A DNA stretch of 38,299 nt, taken from the NCBI GenBank assembly GCA_003553895.1, contig PWFM01000039.1:1-38299 (forward strand), written 5' to 3'. Below, piece after piece: positions 7,362 through 15,764 of the stretch. A program made the position numbers and the translations under genes. The DNA comes from Syntrophomonadaceae bacterium. GTDB lineage: Bacteria; Bacillota; Dethiobacteria; DTU022. The notes under the pieces are model-generated. The model did no database searches, was not told the origin of the DNA, and worked only from the letters and a program-made list of their open reading frames with translations. How positions within the stretch are numbered: the stretch's first letter is position 1; every line of letters begins with the position of its first letter.

Positions 7362-8714
7362 ATGTCAAGATATCATTTTCCCGATCATTTCATCTGGGGA
7401 GCGGCCACTTCATCTTATCAAATCGAAGGGGCTCCCGAAGCTGACGGCAAGGGTGAATCAATCTGGGATCGGTTTACCCGGTCCGGTGGCAATATCCTGG
7501 ATAACGCCACCGGAGATATTGCCTGTGACCATTACCGGCGCTATGAAGAAGACGGGCAATTGATGGCCGGACTGGGCCTCCAGGCCTACCGTTTCTCTAT
7601 TTCCTGGCCGCGCCTCTTCCCGGAAGGCGGCGGCAGGCCGAACAAAAAGGGCCTCGATTTTTACCGGCGGCTGGTTGATCAACTGCAGGGCTTCAATATT
7701 GCCCCTTTCGCAACCCTGTATCACTGGGATTTACCGCAGGCCCTGCAGGACAAAGGCGGCTGGACCAACCGGGATACGGCCAAATATTTTGCTGAATATG
7801 CCGCTTTTACATTTGAAAACCTTGATCTGCCGGTCCGGGGTTGGATTACTATCAATGAACCGTGGGTTGCCGCCTTTCTGGGCCACGCCATGGGCCTCCA
7901 TGCTCCCGGCTGGACCGACTTCAACCTGGCCCTGGCCGCTGCTCATAACCTGCTGCTCGGCCACGGATTGGCGGCGCAAAGATTCAGGGAGCAGGGGCGT
8001 AAAGACGAAGAAATCGGGATAGCCCTTAACCTCGCGCCCATTCCCCCCTTTTCTGAATCTGAAGAAGACCGGGCTGCAGCCAGGCGGACGGACGGCTTTA
8101 TGAATCGCTGGTTTCTAGATCCCCTCCTGGAAGGCGCCTACCCCCAGGATATGGTCGACCTCTACAGGCGTCATTTTACACTGCCCCCGGTGGAGGAAGG
8201 GGACATGGAAATAATTGGCGGCCCGCTCGATTTTTTGGGGATCAATAACTATACCAGGCATGTAGTAAGGGCCGGCGATTCAGAAAGCGACTTGACCGGC
8301 AATTTTGTCAACCCTCCAGAAAGTGAATATACGGAGATGGGTTGGGAAGTATATCCGCGGGGCCTTTATGAGCTTCTAAGCAGGATTGGGCGGGACTACG
8401 GGCCTATTCCTCTTTACATAACCGAAAACGGGGCCTCCTTTCCGGATCAGCTGGAAGAGGACGGAACCGTAAATGACCAGGCCAGGATTAACTACCTGCA
8501 AAGTTATATTTTTGAAGCATGGCAGGCGCTCGAAGAAGGAGCCCCTCTCAAGGGCTACTTTGTCTGGTCGCTTATGGATAATTTTGAATGGACTTTTGGC
8601 TACAGCAAGCGTTTTGGCCTCATTTATATTGATTACCAAACCCTGGAACGGCGCTGGAAAAATAGCGCTTACTGGTACAGAAAGGGGATCAGCCGAAACG
8701 GCCTTGACTTATAA
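7362..8714 (+). CDS. Glycoside hydrolase family 1 beta-glucosidase
   Basis: This 450-residue cytoplasmic GH1 enzyme hydrolyses beta-glucosides such as cellobiose. The N-terminal family signature is clear (FIWGAATSSYQIEG), the acid/base Glu sits in TINEPW near residue 165, and the nucleophile Glu in YITENGAS near 352. The aglycone/glucose-site stretch SLMDNFEW is present near 406. There is no phosphate-binding signature of the 6-phospho-beta-glucosidases that I can identify with certainty, so a free beta-glucoside substrate is preferred. The start is ATG 7362 with AGGAGGGGG just upstream; a TTG 24 bp earlier is in frame but has no ribosome site. It sits between fdhA and fdhD on the same strand, an unrelated function in that position. 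Confidence 0.93.
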   Translation: MSRYHFPDHFIWGAATSSYQIEGAPEADGKGESIWDRFTRSGGNILDNATGDIACDHYRRYEEDGQLMAGLGLQAYRFSISWPRLFPEGGGRPNKKGLDFYRRLVDQLQGFNIAPFATLYHWDLPQALQDKGGWTNRDTAKYFAEYAAFTFENLDLPVRGWITINEPWVAAFLGHAMGLHAPGWTDFNLALAAAHNLLLGHGLAAQRFREQGRKDEEIGIALNLAPIPPFSESEEDRAAARRTDGFMNRWFLDPLLEGAYPQDMVDLYRRHFTLPPVEEGDMEIIGGPLDFLGINNYTRHVVRAGDSESDLTGNFVNPPESEYTEMGWEVYPRGLYELLSRIGRDYGPIPLYITENGASFPDQLEEDGTVNDQARINYLQSYIFEAWQALEEGAPLKGYFVWSLMDNFEWTFGYSKRFGLIYIDYQTLERRWKNSAYWYRKGISRNGLDL

Positions 8715-8754
8715 AAGAGTTTTGCAATCAAGCTGAAAACAGGAGGAAAAATAA

Positions 8755-9540
8755 GTGGACCGGAACCGAACCGCGCCGGTGGAAATCATTAGAATCCGCC
8801 AGGGGGAGCATGAAAAAGTAGATGACCTGGTAACGATTGAAGCGCCGGTTACTATCTACCTGAATGGCGCTGAACTGGTTACCCTTCTCTGCACACCGGA
8901 AAAACTGGAGTTCCTGGCCCTCGGCTTCCTGCGTTCCGAAGGGCTCCTTTCCGAAATGGCGGACCTGGAATCGATCCGGGTCAGGGAAGAAGAAGGCCTG
9001 ATTGAGGTTGATTTGAAAAAAGGGGCCGGTCTTGCTGAAAAGCTCTATGGCAAAAGGACTGTGACTTCAGGCTGCGGCAAGGGCACGGTTTTCTTCAACG
9101 CCCTTGATTCCCTGCGCAGCAACCCCCTGACCGGAAAACTGCAGGTCAGCGCCGAAACAGCAATCGGATTGATGAGCTCTTTGCAGGAAAAAGCGGAATT
9201 GTATAAAGCTACCGGCGGGGTCCACAGCGCCGCTTTGGCCGACCAGGATCAGATCCTCTATTTTTGCGAAGATATCGGCCGCCACAATGCCATCGATAAA
9301 ATAGTGGGCCAGTGCCTGCGGGAAGGCATATCTACCGAAGATAAAATTATCGTCTCCAGCGGACGCCTCAGTTCGGAAATCCTGCTCAAATCGGCCAAGT
9401 TGAAAATTCAACTGCTCATCTCCCGGGCAGCGCCCACTTCGCTGTGCTTAGAACTGGCCCGAAACTTAAACATCACCCTGATCGGCTTTGCCCGGGGCAA
9501 ACGCTTAAACATCTATACCCACAGCTGGAGAATACTCTAG
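8755..9540 (+). CDS. fdhD: Formate dehydrogenase sulphur carrier FdhD
   Basis: FdhD receives sulphur from a cysteine desulphurase and passes it to the molybdenum cofactor of formate dehydrogenase, which is needed for activity. The 261-residue product shows the family motifs TSGCGKGTVF near residue 102 (the cysteine involved in sulphur transfer; the second Cys of the E. coli CxxC is absent, as in many Gram-positive forms), ATGGVHSAAL near 152, EDIGRHNAIDKI near 171 and SGRLSSEILLK near 202. The start is GTG at 8755, 8 nt after AGGAGG. It lies 1.5 kb after fdhA, with the beta-glucosidase gene between, which supports the formate dehydrogenase call. Confidence 0.94.
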   Translation: MDRNRTAPVEIIRIRQGEHEKVDDLVTIEAPVTIYLNGAELVTLLCTPEKLEFLALGFLRSEGLLSEMADLESIRVREEEGLIEVDLKKGAGLAEKLYGKRTVTSGCGKGTVFFNALDSLRSNPLTGKLQVSAETAIGLMSSLQEKAELYKATGGVHSAALADQDQILYFCEDIGRHNAIDKIVGQCLREGISTEDKIIVSSGRLSSEILLKSAKLKIQLLISRAAPTSLCLELARNLNITLIGFARGKRLNIYTHSWRIL

Positions 9541-9546
9541 CAAAAT

Positions 9547-9613
9547 TGGAATATCGGGGACGGTTCTAATTATTCCAGGGTGGGATGGAATATCGGGGAC
9601 GGTTCTAATTATT
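9547..9613 (+). repeat. 28-bp perfect direct repeat, two copies, 39-bp period
   Basis: Copies at 9547-9574 and 9586-9613 are identical over 28 bp (each begins TGGAATATCGGGGACGGTTC) and are separated by 11 bp. They fill the gap between fdhD and the dehydrogenase gene, and end 7 bp before its ribosome site. The GGGGACGGTTC core resembles short dispersed elements associated with REP-type (RAYT) transposases in other bacteria; that match is from memory and unproven. Confidence 0.8.
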
Positions 9614-9633
9614 TTGAACGAGGAGGAAAGCCA

Positions 9634-10605
9634 GTGAAAAAAGTGTATGTGACCCGTAGAATACCCCAGAAAGCGTTGGATTTAATTGAAGCGGAGTGCC
9701 GGCTGGAAGTCAATCCCCACGACCGGGTTCTGAGCAGCGAAGAGCTGGCCGCAGCGGTCGGCGATGCCGAGGGCCTGTTGTGCCTGTTGACCGATCATAT
9801 TGACGCAAGCCTGCTCGATCAAGCGCCCCGGCTTAAAGTTGTCGCCAACTGCGCCGTCGGCTATGACAATATTGATGTCCAGGCCTGCACGGAAAGAAAG
9901 GTGGCAGTTTCCAATACCCCTGGTGTGCTGACAGAAACCACGGCCGATATGGCCTGGGCCCTGCTAATGGCCGCGGCGAGGCGGGTGGTCGAGGCTGATC
10001 GCTATGTCCGGGAAGGAAAGTTTAAGGCCTGGGAGCCAATGCTTTTTCTGGGCGAGGAAGTTAACAACAAGGTGCTTGGTCTGGTGGGGATGGGCCGGAT
10101 CGCCGCTGCGATGGCCAGGCGGGCTGCCGGCTTTAATATGACGGTGTTTTATTACGATGCCACCAGGAAAAGCCCGGAAGAAGAACAAGACCTGGGCGTG
10201 GAATATCGAAACCTCGAAGATCTGCTGCAGGAAGCCGACTATATATCCCTGCATGTTCCTTTGAATGATCAGACCAGGCATATGATTGGCGAGCGGGAAT
10301 TGAAACTAATGAAGGATACTGCTTACCTGGTCAATACCTCACGGGGTCCGGTAATCGATGAGGCAGCGCTGGTCCGGGCTTTAAAGAACAATAAGCCGGC
10401 CGGGGCGGCCCTGGATGTTTATGAACACGAACCTGAACTGGCCCCGGGTTTGGCCGAACTGGAAAATGTAACCCTGGCTCCCCATATTGCCAGCGCCACC
10501 GTGCAAACCAGGACCAGGATGGCGGTTATGGCCGCAGAGAACCTGCTGGCCGGTTTAAAAGGGGAGAAGATGCCCAATCTTGTCAACAAGGAACTGGAAC
10601 TATAA
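9634..10605 (+). CDS. D-isomer 2-hydroxyacid dehydrogenase, probably glyoxylate/hydroxypyruvate reductase
   Basis: This 323-residue NAD(P)-dependent enzyme reduces small 2-oxoacids. The nucleotide-binding loop is VLGLVGMGRIAAAMARRAAG near residue 147. The catalytic triad is seen as Arg in NTSRGPV, Glu in DVYEHEPE and His in LAPHIASAT. The length and the N-terminal KKVYVTRRIPQKAL fit the glyoxylate reductase (GyaR/GhrB) group better than SerA, since there is no ACT domain. The start is GTG at 9634 with AGGAGG upstream; an in-frame ATG at 9580 lies inside the direct repeat and has no ribosome site. It is co-oriented with fdhD, 93 bp away, so co-transcription is possible. Exact substrate is uncertain. 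Confidence 0.9.
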   Translation: MKKVYVTRRIPQKALDLIEAECRLEVNPHDRVLSSEELAAAVGDAEGLLCLLTDHIDASLLDQAPRLKVVANCAVGYDNIDVQACTERKVAVSNTPGVLTETTADMAWALLMAAARRVVEADRYVREGKFKAWEPMLFLGEEVNNKVLGLVGMGRIAAAMARRAAGFNMTVFYYDATRKSPEEEQDLGVEYRNLEDLLQEADYISLHVPLNDQTRHMIGERELKLMKDTAYLVNTSRGPVIDEAALVRALKNNKPAGAALDVYEHEPELAPGLAELENVTLAPHIASATVQTRTRMAVMAAENLLAGLKGEKMPNLVNKELEL

Positions 10606-10622
10606 CAGGTGACCGGGTAAAT

Positions 10623-11516
10623 TTACTTTTTTATTAACCCGGCAGTGGCCAACTTTCGAATCGTTTCTTTATCCCTGATCAGGTTCTCATCCATGTGCAG
10701 TTTTTTGGCATGGACGTTAACCTCGTCAAGATAGAAACCGGTCCGGTACTCGACCTCTTCCTTAAGTGTTCGCTGGACTTCGTGGAGCAGTTTATCAAGC
10801 CGCAACTCCGGTAAACGGGCCAGGTCGATAGCCAGTTCTATCTCTAAAACCACCCTGGATCTCCCGTTTTCCAGATCAAGGGAGAGTACTTTATAAATGC
10901 CGGGGAGTTCTGAAATCAGGTGCCGGGCCAGATCGGTAATGACATGCTCGGCAATGTAAAAATTACCCAGGTTGCTAAAAATCGGCCTGATTACGGAACG
11001 TTCCGGGGGGACATCACCTGTTTTGGCGGAAGGAAGGTTGAAAAAAGAACGGACCGGATCGATAATATAACCGGGGAATTCTTTTTTGATGGCAAATGTA
11101 GGCAGCGGTATGACATGGCGGTTATCCCTGGCTCTTATGGCCATGGCTTTTTTAATTGAATCTCTATCTGATACTTCCTCGATGTTGTAGATGAAAGTTG
11201 GCCTGGGCAGGCCCAGGTTTTCGGCAATTACTTCGGACATCCGCCTGGAAGTGCCCAGAATCAAGATTTTTGGGGGTTTGATTTCTTCAATTTTTTCCCT
11301 TACCTGCCGGGCATGTTCAGGATCTTTAAACACAGCCCGTTTTATAGCTCCATAGCGGGTGCTTTCCCTTTTTGCCGAACGTCCGGCCAGGTTGTGATGG
11401 CCCTTAATCAACAAGCCGTCGTCCACAATATATTCTATATCATGCTTCTTCGCCAGCAGCGGGGCATGATGGCTTTTTCCGGTTCCACTATGTCCGATTA
11501 AAGCGTATACTTCCAT
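10623..11516 (-). CDS. P-loop NTPase with C-terminal Asp23/Gls24-like domain
   Basis: This 297-residue protein has unknown function. The N-terminus carries a Walker A motif (GHSGTGKS, residues 8-15), with a possible Walker B-like hydrophobic strand PPKILILGTSRR near 82. The C-terminal part, from about residue 190 (IAEHVITDLARHLISELPGI), reads like an Asp23/Gls24 (DUF322) domain, including the closing TGFYLDEVNVHAKKL near 260. Asp23 domains occur in Firmicute envelope-stress and membrane-associated proteins; joining one to a kinase-like P-loop domain is uncommon in my knowledge, though it recurs in clostridial hypothetical proteins. The start ATG 11516 has only a moderate GAAAGGG site. It stands alone on the minus strand, convergent with the dehydrogenase and divergent from aroA. 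No function is claimed. Confidence 0.8.
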   Translation of the reverse strand: MEVYALIGHSGTGKSHHAPLLAKKHDIEYIVDDGLLIKGHHNLAGRSAKRESTRYGAIKRAVFKDPEHARQVREKIEEIKPPKILILGTSRRMSEVIAENLGLPRPTFIYNIEEVSDRDSIKKAMAIRARDNRHVIPLPTFAIKKEFPGYIIDPVRSFFNLPSAKTGDVPPERSVIRPIFSNLGNFYIAEHVITDLARHLISELPGIYKVLSLDLENGRSRVVLEIELAIDLARLPELRLDKLLHEVQRTLKEEVEYRTGFYLDEVNVHAKKLHMDENLIRDKETIRKLATAGLIKK

Positions 11517-11565
11517 AAAGGACCCTTTCAGGGCTGATAATTTAGCAGACTTTGTTTGCTGCTAC

Positions 11566-11594
11566 TTGCGCCGCTTTTAAAAACTGTTTATTAT
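11566..11594 (+). promoter_or_regulatory. Candidate sigma-A promoter for aroA
   Basis: TTGCGC (11566-11571), a 17-bp spacer and TATTAT (11589-11594) lie in the 225-bp divergent gap between the P-loop NTPase gene and aroA. The start of aroA is about 140 bp further on. The intervening leader contains only a weak CCGG hairpin near 11625-11640 and no riboswitch that I recognise. Confidence 0.45.
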
Positions 11595-11741
11595 TATAAC
11601 ATATAAATACCAGATCTTCAGGCGGGACCCCGGCCTCCCGGTTTTATTTGTCGAAGAGCTCCAGTGTTAGTCCCATCAAACCAGGGGTCCGGTAAACCTG
11701 TCAATATAAACTACAGACATAAAGATTAAGGAGAAAAGGCC

Positions 11742-13022
11742 ATGATCATCATAACCTCACCCCGGGAAAAACTGGCAGGAGAGCTAACGATACCGGGTGA
11801 CAAGTCGATCACGCACCGGGCGATCATGCTTGGCGCCCTGGCCCGTGGAGTGACCGAGATCAGGGGGTTTCTCGACGCCGAGGACTGCTGGTCTACGGTG
11901 AACTGCCTGAGGGCCCTGGGAGTGAAGATTACTTTAAAAGGCAGGCGCCTACTGGTCGAAGGGCGTAACAAAAAACTGACCGAACCGGCCGGTAAACTAG
12001 ATGCCGGCAATTCCGGCACGACGGCCCGTCTCCTTTTGGGAATCCTGGCCGGACAGGATTTCCGGGCCACACTTTCCGGAGACCGCTCTTTACAGCAAAG
12101 GCCGATGAAAAGAATAATTGATCCGCTCCGGCAGATGGGTGCTGATTTTGAAGATAACGAAGGAACCCTGCCTATATCGATCAGGGGCGGAAAGCTGCAG
12201 CCAATCAGCTTTAAATCACCCCGGGCCAGCGCCCAGGTCAAATCGGCTGTTCTGCTGGCCGGGCTTTTTGCCGACGGGGCGACAGTTGTCGAAGAACCAT
12301 CCCGGAGCCGGAACCACACCGAGCTGATGCTTTCTCGATTCGGAGCCGGGATCAGGGTTGACGACAACCGGATTACCTTGCAGGGCAGGACTGTTTTAAA
12401 AGGCGGCCCGGTCCGGATCCCGGGTGATATCTCAGCCGCCGCTTTTTTAATGGTCGCCGCGGCGATTACCCCTGGTTCGGAGCTGCTGCTTAAAGATGTG
12501 GGTGTTAATCCGACCAGGAGCGGTGTTATCGATGTTCTGCTTGAGATGGGCGCCTCGCTGGAGCTGCAGCAAGAAAAAACCTGGGGCCGGGAACCGGTCG
12601 CTGATATTATGGTTAAAGGCAATACCGGTTTAAAAGGAGTTAAAATCGGTGGCGAAATGATTCCCCGCCTGATTGATGAGATACCGGTCCTGGCCGTGGC
12701 TGCTGCTGTGGCCGAGGGAAAAACCATAATCAGCGATGCTTCGGAACTGAGAGTTAAAGAATCGGACCGGATTTCTGCTTTGGCCGGAGAGCTAAAAAAA
12801 ATGGGCGTTCGTATCGAAGAAACAGATGACGGCCTGGTTATAGAAGGCGGGGAAAAATTGCAGGGAGCCGATGTGCAAAGCTGTGGAGATCACCGTGTTG
12901 CCATGGCCCTGGCTGTAGCCGGCCTGGCGGCGGAAGGAGAAACCGCTGTTAGCGATGCCGAAGTGATTAACATCTCCTTCCCCGGTTTCATGCAGGCGCT
13001 GCGCTCCGTAATTGATAATTAA
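11742..13022 (+). CDS. aroA: 3-phosphoshikimate 1-carboxyvinyltransferase (EPSP synthase)
   Basis: The enzyme joins phosphoenolpyruvate to shikimate-3-phosphate in the sixth step of chorismate synthesis. It has 426 residues, the usual size. Motifs: GDKSITHRAIMLGALA at residue 18 (substrate Lys/Ser), LDAGNSGTTARLLLG near 86 (PEP site), DRSLQQRPM near 113, SAQVKSAVLLAG near 165, and the C-terminal DEIPVLA and KESDRI near 305-340. The pattern is that of class II, glyphosate-tolerant-type enzymes of Gram-positive bacteria; tolerance is inference. The start ATG 11742 follows AAGGAG. aroC and aroB lie 4.4-5.6 kb downstream on the same strand, separated by the his genes. Confidence 0.96.
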   Translation: MIIITSPREKLAGELTIPGDKSITHRAIMLGALARGVTEIRGFLDAEDCWSTVNCLRALGVKITLKGRRLLVEGRNKKLTEPAGKLDAGNSGTTARLLLGILAGQDFRATLSGDRSLQQRPMKRIIDPLRQMGADFEDNEGTLPISIRGGKLQPISFKSPRASAQVKSAVLLAGLFADGATVVEEPSRSRNHTELMLSRFGAGIRVDDNRITLQGRTVLKGGPVRIPGDISAAAFLMVAAAITPGSELLLKDVGVNPTRSGVIDVLLEMGASLELQQEKTWGREPVADIMVKGNTGLKGVKIGGEMIPRLIDEIPVLAVAAAVAEGKTIISDASELRVKESDRISALAGELKKMGVRIEETDDGLVIEGGEKLQGADVQSCGDHRVAMALAVAGLAAEGETAVSDAEVINISFPGFMQALRSVIDN

Positions 13023-13028
13023 GCTTAA

Positions 13029-13057
13029 TTGACGCTGATGGTTACTTATGTTAATAT
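13029..13057 (+). promoter_or_regulatory. Candidate sigma-A promoter for the his cluster
   Basis: TTGACG (13029-13034), a 17-bp spacer and TAATAT (13052-13057) lie between aroA and hisD, about 70 bp before the hisD start. A perfect 14-bp palindrome, AATTAAGCTTAATT (13017-13030), spans the aroA stop and abuts the -35 hexamer; it could be an operator or chance. Confidence 0.5.
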
Positions 13058-13128
13058 ATGGTTGTTGTTTCCAGTAGTTAACATCCTATTACCCGTTCAT
13101 CATTACACCCAGGTTAGGAGCGCCACTG

Positions 13129-14427
13129 ATGCTACCCCTATATTCATATAAGCAGTACAAGCAGAATCGACCGGATCCTTCGCCCCTGGATTATGCTAAT
13201 GAGCGCGAACAGGTAGCCGAGATTATTGAAACAGTAAGGCGCAGCGGCGATTCGGCTCTGAAAGCATATACCCTCCGTTTTGACCAGGCCGACCTGCGGG
13301 AGTTGAAAGCAGCGGACCGGGAAATTGAGCAGGCAACAGGGGAAGTGGATCCCTTGTTGCTTGCGGCTATCCGGGAAGCGAAAGGCAATATTGAAAGGTA
13401 CCACCGCCACCAGCTGGCCCAGAACTGGTGGGAAAGCGGGCCCGGCTGGACCGCCGGTCAGCGTTATATACCCCTGCAGTCGGTCGGCGCTTATATCCCC
13501 GGCGGGACTGCCGCCTATCCTTCTTCCGTGCTCATGACTGTAGTGCCGGCGAAAGTGGCCGGGGTAAAAGAAATCTATATCTGCACTCCCCCCGACAGTT
13601 CCGGGAGGATTAATCCGCTGACCCTTGCCGCTGCCCGGGAAGCGGGGGTCTCGGCCGTGTTTAAAATAGGAGGGGCCCAGGCTGTTGCCGCCATGGCTTA
13701 CGGGACGGAAACAATTCCGGCCGCGCAAAAGATTGTCGGTCCCGGCAATATTTATGTCACCCTGGCTAAAAAAGAAGTTTTCGGCCAGGTCGGGATAGAC
13801 ATGCTGGCCGGGCCCAGCGAAATAGTGATCGTGGCCGGAGCGGAGGCCAGGGCTGATTATATTGCCGCGGACCTGCTTTCCCAGGCCGAGCACGATCCCC
13901 TGTCCCGTTCACTGCTGGTTACTCCATCGGAAAATCTGGCTGCGGAGGTAAAAAATCACCTGGCGGAACAAATAATTTCCCTGCCCAGGAGGAGAATAGC
14001 CGAGCAATCGCTAACAGAACAAGGAGCGGTTATAATGGTCCCCGGCCTGGAAGAAGCCTGGCCGGTGGTAAACGACCTCGCTCCCGAGCACCTTGAGTTG
14101 CACCTGGATGAAGCCTGGCAGTACCTGGACCGCATAACCAGCGCCGGGGCGGTCTTTATCGGCCCCTATACGCCGGAATCCCTGGGCGATTACTGGGCCG
14201 GCTCCAACCACGTTTTGCCTACTTCGCGGGCGGCGCGCTACGCCTCCGCCCTCGGGGTTGCTGACTTTATAAAAAGGTCACAGGTGATCTGCTATACTAA
14301 AGAAGCGCTGCAGGAATCGGCAAGCCGGATTGCCGCCCTGGCCCGGGCGGAGGGACTGGAAGCCCATGCCCGTTCAGTGCTGATGAGGAGGCATAAAAAT
14401 GACCCGCAGGGCCAAGATAGAACGTAA
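13129..14427 (+). CDS. hisD: Histidinol dehydrogenase
   Basis: HisD carries out the last two oxidations, histidinol to histidine, with NAD and a zinc ion. The 432-residue protein has the family signature from GPGNIYVTLAKKEVFGQVG near residue 203 to DMLAGPSEIVIVA, plus the zinc and catalytic region QAEHDPLSRS near 251, APEHLELHLDEAW near 318 and SNHVLPTSRAARY near 363. The start is ATG 13129 with TTAGGAG upstream. It is first in a tight his operon, and its end overlaps hisB by 29 nt. Confidence 0.96.
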   Translation: MLPLYSYKQYKQNRPDPSPLDYANEREQVAEIIETVRRSGDSALKAYTLRFDQADLRELKAADREIEQATGEVDPLLLAAIREAKGNIERYHRHQLAQNWWESGPGWTAGQRYIPLQSVGAYIPGGTAAYPSSVLMTVVPAKVAGVKEIYICTPPDSSGRINPLTLAAAREAGVSAVFKIGGAQAVAAMAYGTETIPAAQKIVGPGNIYVTLAKKEVFGQVGIDMLAGPSEIVIVAGAEARADYIAADLLSQAEHDPLSRSLLVTPSENLAAEVKNHLAEQIISLPRRRIAEQSLTEQGAVIMVPGLEEAWPVVNDLAPEHLELHLDEAWQYLDRITSAGAVFIGPYTPESLGDYWAGSNHVLPTSRAARYASALGVADFIKRSQVICYTKEALQESASRIAALARAEGLEAHARSVLMRRHKNDPQGQDRT

Positions 14428-14989
14428 AACCAGGGAAACCTCAATATTCCTGGACTTAAATATTGACGGCAGTGGCGAAGCCGATTTAAAAACGGGCCTG
14501 CCTTTCCTGGAGCACATGCTTAACCTGTGGTGCCGCCACGGTTTTTTTGACCTGGTTATCAGGGCTGAAGGAGATCTTGAGGTTGATCCCCACCACCTGG
14601 TGGAAGACCTTGGTATCTGCCTGGGCCGCAGCTGGCAGCAGGCCCTGGGAGATAAGAGGGGGATCAGGCGTTACGGTTTTACGATGACTCCTATGGATGA
14701 AGCGCTGGTAACTGCTGCCGCCGATCTTTCCGGCCGCTCCTGGCTGCATTATGATCTGAAGACGCCTCCGGGCGAAGTTGGTTCTATGGACACAGAACTT
14801 TTTGCGGTCTTCTGGCAGGCCTTTGCCGATGAAGGGCGGTTTAACCTGCACCTGGTTTTAAACCACGGCCAAAACAAGCACCATATAATTGAAGCCTCTT
14901 TCAAGGCCGCCGCCCGGGCTTTAAACGAAGCCGCCACCCTGCTTAAGGGCTACGATGAAATTTTATCCACCAAGGGTAGACTGGAATGA
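14399..14989 (+). CDS. hisB: Imidazoleglycerol-phosphate dehydratase
   Basis: The enzyme dehydrates imidazole glycerol phosphate to imidazole acetol phosphate, using manganese. It is monofunctional, 196 residues, with the two metal-binding regions: LEHMLNLWCRHGFFDL near residue 38 and DPHHLVEDLGICLG near 62, then NKHHIIEASFKAAARAL near 160. The usual DDHHTVED reads DPHHLVED here, but both histidines and the Glu-Asp pair are kept. No phosphatase domain is fused; that activity is supplied by the PHP-type gene further down. The start ATG 14399 has GAGGAGG 8 nt upstream, inside the end of hisD, so translation is probably coupled. Confidence 0.95.
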   Translation: MTRRAKIERKTRETSIFLDLNIDGSGEADLKTGLPFLEHMLNLWCRHGFFDLVIRAEGDLEVDPHHLVEDLGICLGRSWQQALGDKRGIRRYGFTMTPMDEALVTAAADLSGRSWLHYDLKTPPGEVGSMDTELFAVFWQAFADEGRFNLHLVLNHGQNKHHIIEASFKAAARALNEAATLLKGYDEILSTKGRLE

Positions 14990-14999
14990 GGTGACCGCT

Positions 15000-15719
15000 A
15001 TGCTGGTAATTCCCGCCATTGATTTAAGGAAAGGCCGCTGTGTCAGGCTCTACCAGGGCGATCCCGAAAGAGAAACCGTCTACGGTGATAATCCTGTGGA
15101 AGTTGCCCGCCAGTGGGAACAGCTGGGGGCAAAAATGCTGCACCTGGTCGATCTGGACGGCGCTTTTACCGGCATGTCCCAGAATGCGAAGGTGATCAGC
15201 GCGATCGGTGAAGAAGTCAGGATCCCGCTTCAGCTGGGCGGGGGGATAAGATCCCGGGAAGCGGTAGAAAAAGCAATTTCCTTCGGTATTTCCAGGGTTA
15301 TCATTGGCACTATCGGTATAGAAGAACCCGACCTGGCCCGGGAGCTGATTAAAGATTTCGGCGCAAGTATCCTGGTCGGCATTGACGCTCGGGACGGAAA
15401 GGTGGCCGTCAAAGGCTGGACCGAGTCTTCGGCGGTGGAAACCGTGGAGCTGGCCAGGCAGGTTGAGCAGTGGGGAGTGAAAGAAATAATATATACCGAT
15501 ATTAAAAAGGACGGGACCATGCAGGGTCCTTCGCTGGAGGGCTTAGAAGAAATTATTGAGAAGACCTCGCTGCAGGTGATCGTCTCAGGCGGAATATCCT
15601 CGAAAGAAGACCTGGCTTTGCTCAAACCGTTCAGCAGCCGCGTCAGGGGCGTGATCATCGGTAAAGCCCTTTACACCAATCAGCTCACTCTGCCCGATGC
15701 CATGGCCGTATTTGAATAA
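15000..15719 (+). CDS. hisA: ProFAR isomerase (phosphoribosylformimino-AICAR-P isomerase)
   Basis: HisA is the (beta/alpha)8 isomerase that opens the ribose of ProFAR to PRFAR. The 239-residue protein begins LVIPAIDLRKGRCVRLYQGD with the catalytic Asp near residue 8, continues with LQLGGGIRS near 80, and has the second catalytic Asp in VGIDARDGKVAVKGW near 127. The C-terminal phosphate loop VSGGISS and VIIGKALY are present. These features favour HisA over HisF. The start is ATG 15000, 10 nt after the hisB stop and preceded by GAGGTGA; an upstream in-frame ATG at 14955 lies inside hisB with no ribosome site. hisH is not upstream and hisF is not downstream, unlike the usual order. Confidence 0.95.
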   Translation: MLVIPAIDLRKGRCVRLYQGDPERETVYGDNPVEVARQWEQLGAKMLHLVDLDGAFTGMSQNAKVISAIGEEVRIPLQLGGGIRSREAVEKAISFGISRVIIGTIGIEEPDLARELIKDFGASILVGIDARDGKVAVKGWTESSAVETVELARQVEQWGVKEIIYTDIKKDGTMQGPSLEGLEEIIEKTSLQVIVSGGISSKEDLALLKPFSSRVRGVIIGKALYTNQLTLPDAMAVFE

Positions 15720-15764
15720 ATTTTTATTAAGCAATCAAAACAATACCCGGACGGAGGTTTAAGC

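Noticed and set aside
9547..9613. CRISPR array
   Set aside because: There are only two copies with an 11-bp gap, too short for a spacer, and no cas genes nearby.
11726..12727. Long minus-strand open frame of about 330 codons opposite aroA
   Set aside because: It is a Ser/Pro/Arg-rich shadow of aroA, with no ribosome site and no recognisable domain.
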